From Saccharina japonica (lineage: Eukaryota > Sar > Phaeophyceae > Laminariales > Laminariaceae): 64,000 nt of DNA. Location: contig MEHQ01000699.1 of assembly GCA_008828725.1 (NCBI GenBank), forward strand, positions 331,895 to 395,894, given 5' to 3'. The notes under the pieces are model-generated. The model worked only from the letters and a program-made list of their open reading frames with translations, was not told where the DNA came from and did no database searches. Shown here piece by piece: positions 23,501-33,290 of the stretch; position 1 is the stretch's first letter, and each line of letters begins with the position of its first letter. A program made the translations under genes and the position numbers.

Positions 23501-26500
23501 GATTTAGTATAGGAACTGAAAAATACCCCCCAATCGGCCCCAAATGCAAAAATGTGAGTGAGGGTCTCGGGTTCTTTTTTTCACCCGCCCTTGAGGTATA
23601 TACTATTTATACCTACACACAGCAGTTTGCCATTCGGCTGTATAATAGATATATGTGTCGGCCGGCGAAGCGAAAAACAAATTGTTTCGCCGCCATCGGA
23701 TACTACGGTATTCATTATATCATATATATGATATATAACATCACCAATCACACACGAATACTAAGAATAACATGTAGAACAAACATGCTACGCAGCTTGG
23801 AAAGTTGAGTATCAACTATTCAATCAGTCCAACTCACAGCTGACGTATTTATAGTAAGTTTAGGTAATATCGATTTAATTAAACTTTAATCTGTAGTTTG
23901 TTGGGTGTGGGTGGTGTGACATAAACATGTTTTTGACTTGAGTTATGATAGTGTGATTCACACTGGACCCAAGACATTGTATCAGATTGGTTTCCACCTT
24001 TAAGGCCCACGATCTATCTATTATATATAGTTCGTCTGATGCCCAAAAAACAATACTTTAATCAAGCAATCTTTGATGCCCACTTTATCATAGGGTTAGG
24101 GTTGGGGTTAGGGTTAGGGTTAGGGTTAGGCTAACCCCTAACCCAACTTAGAGTAGCGCTGATGGAAAAAAAAATACAGTTTGCTTTGATGCCCAATTTG
24201 TTAAAATCAACCACAAATAGAACATATATTCTGCATGCGACGGTTGACTTTCGATCTCGGTATGGACTCAGTCCACGACTAACTAACTTCGTACCGGGCA
24301 AGGCCAGCAAATAAGCATAGCGGCCTCGAAGGTATCATTACGATTCGTAGTCTAGGGGGCGAGCGGTTGCTTGCGGCGTCCGACGGCCTTCGTCAAAAAA
24401 CCTTAAAAAATTATCTTTCTTGCGATCGGAGAGTTTTGGTATTCTGTTTTGAACTCATCATCAGCCAAATGTGTTTTCACCAGACGCCTGATCGGCGCCC
24501 TCCACATATCATCGACCGAGGTGTGTGGACTGTGACACTAAGGTGGATCGGAGGTCCTAACCAGCGCGACGCGTTCAGAGTCCATGACGCAGTCGGTGGG
24601 TTTGTCGATCGATATGTCAAAATGTCAAACTTGAAAAATTGTGATTTTTCTTGTATGATACGTACCTGGTATATAAACCAAGTATCTCTGTCGTATGTGC
24701 TTACGAATACGAGTACTTGACGTATGTACTCGTATGTGTTGTCCGGTATGTACGAACCAGATATCAACTACGTATCCCCGTCGTATATACGTACTCGTAC
24801 GAGTATGAGTACGGGCTTAGGTTCTGCTTGAGACTGTGGCACTATTATTTCTTGTCTGTGTAACGTCGAGGAGACGCCAGGTTGTTGGAGCATCCAGGCT
24901 CGACAACACAGACAGTTTGTACGATAAGAGACGGAGATCTTATGACAGGCGGATTTAGTGATACTTGCATGGGAGATCTTTACGGTGATCTCCGGATATG
25001 TGCAGGTTGGACGAGTTCGGGACGGTTTTAAACACGAGCAGAGGAGGAGGAGATGTCGTTTAGGGGCCTTCAGAGACCCCGTCCGTTTCTAAAGCAGTGG
25101 TGCTCTCGTCGCGCAAATTGACAGGCGACGTACGTATCATATGATACGAGCACGACCAGAGCGAGGATGAACGGTACAATCTCAGCAAATATTAAAAGTA
25201 GCAACCGCACTGCTGCGATACTCGTACGTAGAGCAGCCGCGAATCACGAAGACAAGCACGGCGCACGTACGAGTTGTACTACAGCAGTATGCCAACCTGC
25301 GACGTAAGAAGACGGTGCCGGGCATGCCGGCGTAGGGAGAAGCGTGCGTTTTGAATGCGTGTGGGGGAGAAAAAAACTGGATTATTTTTGTTTGGCATTT
25401 GCTCCACTTTAAGTTGCTATGATAAATTGGACAGAACACTAAGTCTAAGTGACCCATCAAAACCATGCAAGCACGCGCAATGGGGGACAAGGGGATCTAT
25501 GTGTATGTCACTTCTGTTCGTCTTCCATCCATTATTCGATATTTGGGACTTACTGGTAGGGATATTGTACATGGTATATTAATAGTATTTTGTGAGGGTA
25601 TTACCTACTGAGCTATACGTAGGGGTAAAATATCGATTTATTACCCAGCCCAGGGTAATCCTTATAACACTCTCCCCCCCTCTGAACGGCGGAATCTTTG
25701 GGACGTCGGTACCGTATACGGCCGTACGTTGACCTACCCGCTTCGTTTCGATAGCTGGGGAACCAGGGAGACGTGTTTTTTAGAGACGCACGCTCAAGCG
25801 TTTCTGTAAAAGAAACTTTCGAAGTGAGATTCGAACCTGTGTCCTCGACGACGTCAAATGTGAGGGTATTACCTACTTAGCTATAGGGGTAAAATATCGA
25901 TAAATTACCCAGCCCAGCGTAATCCTAACCCCACCTGACAATGTGTAGCGATATTATTAGTGGAAATTACTGCTGCTGTGCCAACATTATGAAATCTCAC
26001 ATATTTCATTCACCCAGGCCCCAATAAGTCCACACCTAAAACGGTGATTTGCAACCGCCGACACTACGAAAACTAGGTGTCTTCAATTAGCCCTACACCT
26101 TCAACCTCTTCCCCGATGACTTCCGAGGAAGCATCGAACGACAACCCCCTCTCCATACGAATAATGTCCTTGTTTGCAACTGCTACATTATGATGATTAT
26201 CCCGCCTTGAGACAGAAACAAGCAATCCTTCGATATTTTTGCCCAAATAATCGTAAGTATTATTCTTGACATCCGACAACAATGTGTAGCATGAGCTTCA
26301 ACGTTCATCACTCATAAGCACCCGAAAAAATAAAACAGCGGAAATCAATAGTGTCCTTCCTATTGAGTTATTTTTTTCAAAACGAGCCGCTCACGCTTGT
26401 GGCCCTACCGCCGTGTGGGCGGGGGGGGCTCTTATTCCCTAGTATCATATACAGTACAAAATATATATATATATATATATCATATACAGTACAATATATA

Positions 26501-27855
26501 GTATACATAATCATCATGGTCCAGAAAGAGTAAGAAAACCGAGGGAAACCGAAAAAAGGAAACCTACGCATTAAGTCTAACTCCCTTCTGTGTGATATGG
26601 ATAAACGAATCTTCCCGGCAGCTATGTACGAGTATCATTTATTATTGCGGAGGACCACATAGTAAGTAGGACCAATATTGCTATAGCAGTACGAAGTAAA
26701 AATGGGTAATAAATATATAGGTTTTTGTCTCTAACATAGGTTCTATTTTTACTATTTACTATGTATGCCCACTCGTAGTAACTAAGCTCTACGAAATAAT
26801 CGCACTCCTAATAATTGTATTATCATATTTGCCATCGGACAATGTCAGCATGGGCTTCAACGTTGATCGCTCACAACATTCCCGAAAGCAGAAAACCACG
26901 GAAACAAAGGAAACCTCTCCAAATAATAATGGATGCGCCAAATCATTGCGACAACGCATGCCCCCATGTGGTTCACGGATGCCTGTACGTGTTCCCCTTG
27001 TTGATGCCCTTGTTAACGCGGCCATCCAGTGGCTCCGCTTAGGGTCGAAAAGTTCAACTCATATGCTCGAAGGCGGAATATCAAGCAGGAGGGGGCGGCA
27101 TCATTTATTCATTGTTTTTCTCACGAGAAGACATTCCGGTGGCATACTCGATCGATCACTACTGTCCGAGCGCGACGCTCGACCCAGCAGTACTCTGTAA
27201 TACCTAACCGGGCGAGACGGGGTACCGACAGCCACGCGGCGAAATCGTGCTCGTATGCGGTTGTTTCGGGCCTCTTTGATTAGCTTGTTTTTACCATTAC
27301 CGGAGCCTCCTTGTGTTTTTCATTGACATCTACTGTACTACTACAGCAGTTAGTACTGTAGCTTGGAACAATCATCAGCAAGTTGTCTACAACAGTACAG
27401 GCAGCACTCCTGCACGTATCATATCAAGTTTGATAACACTGCTTGTCATTTTTATAATGGCGCTACATTATGATCAAATATTTATATTTTATACTGTACC
27501 GTAGTGATGGGGGTTGTGACCCGGAACGAGTCGTCCTGCTATATATTGACGACCGAACCACGAGAGCACCAAGTGCCCCCATCAAACGAAATCCACCAAA
27601 AATCACCAAGGAACGACAGCTATTATTGATAGGAGGTAGGGGGGGTCATACACCGCCAAGGACCAGCAGGGCGGTACTGTCCTCCCTTCCTCACCTGGAC
27701 AACACGGTTACATGCAGCACAACAGCTGAGTTGTCCACATAGCCACACAGCCCCCCCGAGTTGGGAAAACACGAGCAAGCTTCCACATTTGTCGCTTGGT
27801 CGAACAGCAGGACGGCGCCAAAGGTCAGGAAGCCCAGAAACTTGTAGAAGGCCAT
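17571..27855 (-). CDS. Secreted TIMP/NTR-like protein, gene copy 1
   Basis: Three exons on the minus strand: 27855-27695, 21583-21199 and 17732-17571, 235 residues. Junctions are GT-AG and in phase: CCAG|GTGAGG to GCAG|GTCC, then TTCAG|GTACAA to GGCAG|GAGTGT. Residues 1-26 are a signal peptide ending VEA, so the mature chain starts Cys-Ser-Cys, the hallmark of TIMPs, whose free N-terminal Cys binds the metalloproteinase zinc. Cysteines 27, 29, 37, 113, 148 and 169 match the six cysteines of the TIMP N-domain, with ALCGISL, EEYLIG and TLCGLVRVW like TIMP VCGVSL, KEYLIAG and TLCDFIVPW. Exon 3 adds a Cys-rich module (CDPSPCDEGEMC ... RAPCPP ... C). Intron 1 is 6.1 kb and intron 2 is 3.5 kb. The inhibitor role is inferred from the fold; NTR domains also occur in non-inhibitors. 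Confidence 0.85.
18515..18770. repeat. 16-bp minisatellite in intron 2
   Basis: About 15 tandem copies of a unit close to GGGGTGGTGCCTTATA, with variation mostly in the last four bases (TATA, TGTA, AAAG, TACA). It is strongly G-rich on the plus strand, the antisense strand of the NTR gene it sits in. The paralogous intron at 40-42.5 kb lacks it. Confidence 0.9.
20379..20740 (+). mobile_element. Possible tRNA-derived SINE, copy 1
   Basis: A tRNA-like head (20379-20452) has an A-box-like TGGTCTAGTGG and a B-box-like GGAGTTCGAATCTC about 40 nt apart. Stems pair poorly, so it is not a functional tRNA. A body of about 290 bp follows, and its homolog sits at 43670-43870, also preceded by a tRNA-like head but in a different intron. 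The homologous site near 42040 in the other duplicated segment lacks the insert. The exact ends are not fixed. Confidence 0.4.
22315..23593. mobile_element. TIR DNA transposon, 1.28 kb, non-autonomous
   Basis: Inverted termini start CAAGGGCGGGTGAAAAAAAG and extend about 35 bp. The right end is the reverse complement (TTTTTTTCACCCGCCCTTG). A 7-bp direct repeat, AGGTATA, flanks it (22308-22314 and 23594-23600), and the target is a TATACCAGGTATA palindrome. The interior has a 124-codon minus-strand frame (22597-22968) and a Glu/Lys-rich stretch near 23050-23120, with no transposase motif. It lies in intron 1 of the first NTR gene. Confidence 0.7.
24091..24145. repeat. Interstitial telomeric repeat with an inverted end
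   Basis: Five to six TTAGGG units (one variant TTGGGG) run directly into CTAACCCCTAACCC, so G-strand and C-strand repeats meet head to head. Direct repeats CTTTGATGCCCA lie at 24071-24082 and 24184-24195. The array is far too short to be a chromosome end. Confidence 0.85.
25588..25900 (-). other. tRNA-like sequence and its partial duplicate
   Basis: On the minus strand, 25890-25820 shows an A-box TAGCTAAGTAGG and a B-box GGTTCGAATCTC about 33 nt apart, but the D, anticodon and T stems do not pair well. The A-box half and its 3' neighbour (ACCCAGCCCAG) recur at 25588-25670. A tRNA pseudogene or SINE head is more likely than a working tRNA. Confidence 0.35.
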
Positions 27856-27896
27856 GCTGGAGTACTACTGCTGTTGTAGACTGCACAGAGCAAGTA

Positions 27897-27904
27897 TATT
27901 TATA
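27897..27904 (-). promoter_or_regulatory. TATA box of NTR gene copy 1
   Basis: TATAAATA on the minus strand, 42 nt upstream of the ATG at 27855. It is followed by a CTGTGCAGT phrase conserved in the paralog. The paralogous promoter (about 44490-44510) keeps the flanks but lacks this TATA sequence. Confidence 0.55.
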
Positions 27905-28053
27905 TGGAGCGGGGTTCGAAAAAAACTGTATGTAGCTCGGCGCGCTGAGTCGTGAGCCAGTAGTTCAGTAGACTACAGTACTGTTACTCCTGCTGTACAA
28001 ATACGTCAGCTGTGAGTATTTGGGCGGGTATTTGAACGATTCGAGAGGTAGAT

Positions 28054-28405
28054 CAGGGGTACGCGCCACAAAGAGAAAACGACACCACACTCCTAGGAAG
28101 GTCGGAATGAAAAACAAACCGGATCGCTGTGATCACAGGACGAAATGAGCGAAATTCCTTCATTTTTTTTAGTTCCTTTTTTTTTCACTTGGTTTTAGAG
28201 ACCCCCTCTATATTTTTTGGAAAAGTTTTTTTTTGGAAAATATAGGGGGGGTCTCTAAAACCAAGTGAAAAAAAGGAAAAAAAAAGTAAATGAATTTCGC
28301 TCATTTCGTCCTGTGATCACAGCGATCCAGTTTGTTTTTCATTCCGACCTTCCTATTAATAGGAGCGTGGTGTCGTTTTCTCTTTTTGGCGCGTACTCTT
28401 AGTTT
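28054..28405. mobile_element. Long-hairpin MITE
   Basis: Near-perfect palindrome with arms of about 165 bp (outer TACGCGCCA ... TGGCGCGTA) and a loop of a few bases near 28222. It is flanked by an 8-bp target duplication AGGTAGAT (28046-28053, 28406-28413). The paralogous site near 44605-44620 is uninterrupted, which confirms an insertion after the segmental duplication. It carries no gene. The 8-bp duplication suggests a hAT- or Mutator-type relative. Confidence 0.85.
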
Positions 28406-28600
28406 AGGTAGATTGTTGTTGGTGTGGACCGTTTGCACGCTTCAGCAAGCAATGGAATCTGCGATTTTTTGTTGTGGAGCGTAGTTCGTTGCGGCCGGCA
28501 TCATCAATCATCATACACCTATCTGGCCGTCGATCTGACCGTTGGGTTGCAGATTCACCCATCTACGTATACGTATCATATGCGTATACAAAGGGGGGTT

Positions 28601-29644
28601 CGCCGCAGCGGACTGACGTTCGCCCCCGGCTTCTCTCATACTGGTATGCACGTAAGGGCGGGCAGAAAGAGGTCTCATAATAGGTCAGGCGAGGCCGCAC
28701 ATACAAAAAAAGCGTACTGCCATGGGGCGTACTTCAACACTAAAGCGCGTTCGTTCGTATTAATAAAACGAAATACATGGAGGTCAATAAGTACTGCTGC
28801 TGTATGAAGAACACTTCAGGTGGCATGGGTACAATGTCGAACAGCAGCAGCAGCAGCAGCGACAACAGCAGAATAATGTACACAGCACACAACAGCAGAT
28901 CCACGTTTCTGGTACGTAGTTACAGTACTGAAATAAGCATACTCGTATAAAGAACACTACTACCGGTATAATACTCGTTTGATACGAACCGCAACAACAA
29001 ACACCAGTATCATACTGCTGTACGACGCACATACCACAGATCGTATGATACACTGTTACTGCTGTATGCACTGCTGCGTGGTACTGGTACGTATGCAGTA
29101 AATGGAAACCCAGTGTCGTCGACGTAAAGAGGAATATCGAATCTTGTGTGTAGATCACGGGATACGTACGAGTTCGAGTACATATATAACATCCGCACGG
29201 AATTTGTTAAAAAAATAAATAAACATGCTCTCGATCACCACATTATTGGTAGACGTTGCAGCGTCCACCGCCCGCATGCTCACGGCACGAGCGCACGCGA
29301 GGCCCTGCCGGGTGCAAACCAGGCCGACGGGCACGATGTCGGATCAGTCGACCGAAAGCGTTCACCGCCTCACTGGAAAAGTCCCGACACGCGTCGGAGG
29401 AACGCAGGCGGTAGATAGGTTTTGTGGATCGCAAGGTCCAAAGAGGTAATTATCCCACACAGGGCCGTATAAAAACGAATTGTGATGAACCTGTGATGAA
29501 TGCATGACACCCTAAAAGAAAACAACACGTGTGACACATGGCTTGAGCACGGCCGAGGCCGTCCCTGTTAGAGTAGGCAGAATATTGGCAGAATAGGGGT
29601 CGGCGAGCACAATGAGGAAGGAGCGTAACGCCAGGTGCTCCCGC
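28601..29644. other. Unassigned stretch
   Basis: Contains a CAG run (about 28838-28860) and a mildly GC-rich patch at 29240-29430, open on both strands (for example 29225-29449 plus), with no recognisable domain. I see no supported gene. Confidence 0.4.
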
Positions 29645-31322
29645 TCTAGTCCACTATTGTTTTTTCCATGGACTTCCGCGTAAGTTTCCATGGAAGCTTC
29701 CATCGCTTCCACGGAAGCTTCCACCGCTTCCTCCATGGAAGCTCCCATGGGAGCGGTAAAAGCTTCCGTGAAAGCGGCGGAATCTTGCATGGAAGCGGCG
29801 GAAGCGTTCACGGAAGTTTCCGCGGAAGTCCATAGAAATTTCCGTGGAAGCTTCCGTGGAAGGACTTCCACGGGGACGGTGGAAGCTTTCACGCAGGCCG
29901 TACGTGCTTCCGTGGAAGATGTCGACGCTGCCGTCATGGAAGCTTCCGTGGACGATTCCGTCGAAGCTTCCGCGGAGCTTCCGTGGAAGCTTACGTGGAA
30001 GCTTACGTGGAAGCTTCCGTGGAAGCTCCCGTGGAAGCTTCCATGGAAGTAGCTTTCGCGGAAGCTTCCATCAACACTTCTATGGAAGCTTCCATGAAGG
30101 CCACTTCCGTGGAAGCTTCCACGGAAGCTTTCGTGGAAGCGGCTTCCACGGAAATGGCTTTCACGGAAGCTTCCATGAAATTTTTGATGGAAGCTACTTC
30201 CATGAAAGCTTCCACGGAAGCTTCCGTGGAAGTACACGTGGAAGCTTACCGCCACTCGTCCACCGAAGAAAGTGTGATCCCATCACACCCCTGATCCCAC
30301 ACAAACAGGTCCCGCCAGGACGTGTTCCTATAAGAGCCTTCTTAATAAAAACTGCGGAGTGAGGCGTAGCCGAATGGAGCCACCCTAGACCTGTCCAGGT
30401 GCGAAGCACAAGGTCAACTCCCAGCCTCGCTCTCTCAACCACGGGGTCCAATCGCGGAAGTTTCCGCCGCTTCCACGGAAGCTTCAATCACTTCCATGGA
30501 TTCTTCCATTGCTTCCATGGAAGCTTCCACTGAAGCGGAGGAATCTTCCACGGAAGCGGTGGAAGCTTCCACGGAAGCGGTAGCTCTCCATGGAGGTGGT
30601 GGTGTAACCTTTAATAGGAGTGACGGAAGATTCCGTGAAAAATTCCACGGAAGCGTTAGGAGCTTCCGTGGAAGCTTCGCCAACTACCGTGGAAGCTTCC
30701 GTGGAAGTGATGAAGGCTTCCATGGAAGTAGCTTTCACGGAAGTTCCCATGAAAAATTCCATGGAAACTTCCCTGAAAACGTCCGTGGAATTTGGCGGAA
30801 ACTTCCATGGAAACTTCCAACGCTTCCGTGAAAGTTTCCATGGAAGCTTCCGTCACTCCCATGGAAGCTTATCACCACTTCCATGGAAGCTACTACCGTT
30901 GCTTTCATGGATTCTTCCATGAACGTCCGCTTGCACCGCTGGAAGTTGGTGGACGTCCTTTAAACGTGTGGACGTTCGTGGAAGCGAATACAGTCCACGG
31001 AAGCTTTCGTGGAAGCTTGCACCCATACTTCCGTGGAAACGTCCACTGTAAACTTCCACGGGAGTTTCCACGGTGGAAGTTTCCACGGAAGCTTCCGTGC
31101 TTCTATGGAAACTTCCAACGCTTCCGAGGAAGCTTCCGTCGCTTCCTTGGAAGCTTCCGCCGCTTCCACGGAATATTCTATCACTTCCATGGAAGCCTGT
31201 CTAGCTTCCGCCGCTTCCACGGAAGATTCTATCACTTCCATGGAAGCCTGGCAGGCTTCCATGGAAGAGATAGAATCTTCCGTGGAAGCGGCGGAAGCTT
31301 CCATGGGAACGTCCGTCTACTT
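29645..31322. mobile_element. Foldback-like palindromic array element, copy 2
   Basis: Inverted relative to the copy at 965-1971. The terminus TCTAGTCCACTATTG (29645-29659) is followed by array 29660-30245, core 30246-30450 and a longer array 30451-31322. The core matches 1431-1640 reversed, including the phrases CACACCCCTGATCCCACAC and GGTCAACTCCCAGCCTCGCTC. Array units are degenerate GGAAGCTTCCAT / GGAAGCTTCCGT with G/A changes that keep self-complementarity. Frames up to 247 codons on either strand are by-products of the stop-free unit. Confidence 0.75.
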
Positions 31323-31499
31323 CCACGAAAAAAAAAAGTGTGCTCCTCATCGCGAGGTATCACGAAAACGGCTCTATCGTGCGTCTAAGAGAAGCCAAGG
31401 AACGCTCACAAAATTGACGCCGGTGATGTGGTCGACTATGTACAACAACACATTCAATGCTTGATAGGTAACAACCGTTCGCAGCTTTGGGTAACATAA

Positions 31500-32260
31500 T
31501 TACTGAGCACAAAACAAAGCTAGAACTGCTGCACCAAATATTTTCGTGGACAGATGTAGAACACGGTCTTGACATGAGTACTGCTAGAAAAACTCGAAAC
31601 GTTTGAAACACTCATTTCAAGTAATACGTGGCGGGTTGATTAAGGTAATCACGACTACGAGCTTGGCACCGGGACAAGACCCCGATACCTACATCAACAA
31701 GCTCACACGACTGCGCAACGTACTGACTGAGACGAAGGAACCTCTCACGGACAGGCACTTCATCGACATCGCTGCCCATGGTCTGACGGAGGAGTACCGG
31801 CACTATAAACTGATGTCATGGAAACACCCAGACTTCGATCTACCGAAGATTCAATCTGTAGTAAGACCACCCCTACCTGGACCGGCTGTCCAGGAACAAA
31901 ACAATGAGGATTGCTGGACGTGGTACGTCCATGACAAGTAGCACCAGCTTCACCTGGTCCCAGTTTCAGTATCTGCTACAACTGCGGCAAGGCCGAATAT
32001 TACAGGAGGGCTGCGCCGTGCCTGCCAAGGTCCACAGGAAAATCAACACGCCCGCAGGCCAGAAACAACATATGGCTTTATCAATAGGACGACCACACAC
32101 ACTGACTCGGATTGCCACGTGCAAGAGGCTCCGCACTCACAGACGAGTAGCACGTACACGGCTGCTGCGATGGGATTCCAACCCCCCCCCGGTGACATCG
32201 AAAATAAGCCGTTTGTTAATTCTGACGACGACTTCGACAAGGGTTTCACATTTTAACATG
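31500..32260 (+). mobile_element. Ty1/Copia gag fossil
   Basis: A plus-strand stretch around 31603-31900 encodes DPDTYINKLTRLRNVLTE, then DRHFIDIAAHGLTEEYRHYK and KHPDFDLPKIQ, typical of Copia gag (UBN2/gag_2-like). It is followed by a degraded zinc-knuckle region (CYNCGKA, near 31980) and a Ser/Thr-rich tail ending near 32256. Pol is absent. The element is broken in several places and clearly old. An array element abuts it on the left. Confidence 0.7.
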
Positions 32261-32540
32261 TAAATACAACAGAGAACGCCAGCCATAATAGGGGTTGCCT
32301 TATCATCGCGGGGTCGCCGGAGAGTCGTTTCACGGGATCACTGTAAACAAAAGCGCTTGGGGTTGCCGGAAAGGCAGCGTTCGGAGTCGCAACAGCACTG
32401 TTCGATGGGACTGCCGGAGCCTCCGGAGTCGCCGCACCAACAAAAGTATCGTGGAGTCGCCGAAACGTCTTTTCGGGATCGGGCATAATATCATCTAGCT
32501 ACTGGGATTACCGCGAGAGGACGTCGTTGGGGGGGGGGGC

Positions 32541-33290
32541 TGTAGTTGTCTGTGGACATCCGGGCTACACCCTCGGGTTTCGTAGGTGGATATTGGTCCT
32601 AGGGTATGACGAATGTTGCTTCTTGCTGCCGAAGAACATCGCCCACAGCAGTCTCTGTTCCAGCACTCGGTCCTTGTTTCAGTGAGGCCTTCCGGTCCAA
32701 TCGGTGTGTTCTTTTCTTCAGAGTATTAATATTAACGTCGTTTACTCGTGTTGGCGAGGGCGATCCTCTCACTCGGGTGCTTTAGCGAGGCTAGCCCTGT
32801 GTTAAGCTTGGTCTACCCGGCCACTCCAGACAAATCGCCGTATCACCACTGATTGTTTAGGGCTGCTGGAACATCGTTTCTGGGGTCGCTGGGCATCATC
32901 ATCTGGATCGCAGGGAGGGGCATGTGTATCGCGGGGTCGCATCCACTAAACGGCAATAGTTGTTTGCCTTGTAGTACGTAGCCCCACACGCCTTCTTTGT
33001 ATTGGAGGGCGGCAGAAACGTGGTGCGGCTGATAGGCTATTCGTGCAAGATTTGTTCCGTAGTAACACTACACGTCTTATTTGAACGGGAGGGGGGGGCA
33101 GACACGGGGTACGCTGCTACGTAGGTATTTCTATTCTATGTTCTTGATCAATAAACTGATCATTGAAATATAGTTTATTCTTGATATGCACTTGTGGAGT
33201 TTTCGCAGTTATGTGTCTTGACTCTCTCCAACACAAACTTGTCTTCAACTGTTCATTCGCACCTTGGGCGATACAATACCATGGCAGTTT
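32541..33290 (+). repeat. Candidate 3' LTR of the Copia fossil
   Basis: A G10 run at about 32530-32540 resembles a polypurine tract and is followed at once by TGTAGTTGTCTGTGGACATC, a plausible LTR start. The right end and any second copy are not visible, so the extent is a guess. The segment between gag and this point holds degenerate GTCGCCGGA-type repeats. Confidence 0.25.

Larger units (their letters stand above)
14725..28600. repeat. Duplicated segment, copy 2 (with first NTR gene)
   Basis: Aligns in the same order with 36732-44800: G-rich start, 15000-16360 block, NTR gene exon 3, exon 2, exon 1, then the 28410-28590 block that ends in the GGGTTGCAGAT phrase. Identity is patchy (roughly 70-90% by eye), so the duplication is old. 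Extra length here comes from insertions in the introns, including a possible SINE, a TIR element, telomeric repeat and a hairpin MITE. Conserved peptide-like stretches at 15673-15800 and 16160-16360 (minus) match 37562-37700 and 38190-38410, but I cannot assign them to a gene. Confidence 0.75.

Noticed and set aside
24091-24145. True chromosome end
   Set aside because: Only about 55 bp, inverted within itself, with unique sequence and duplicated-segment homology on both sides.
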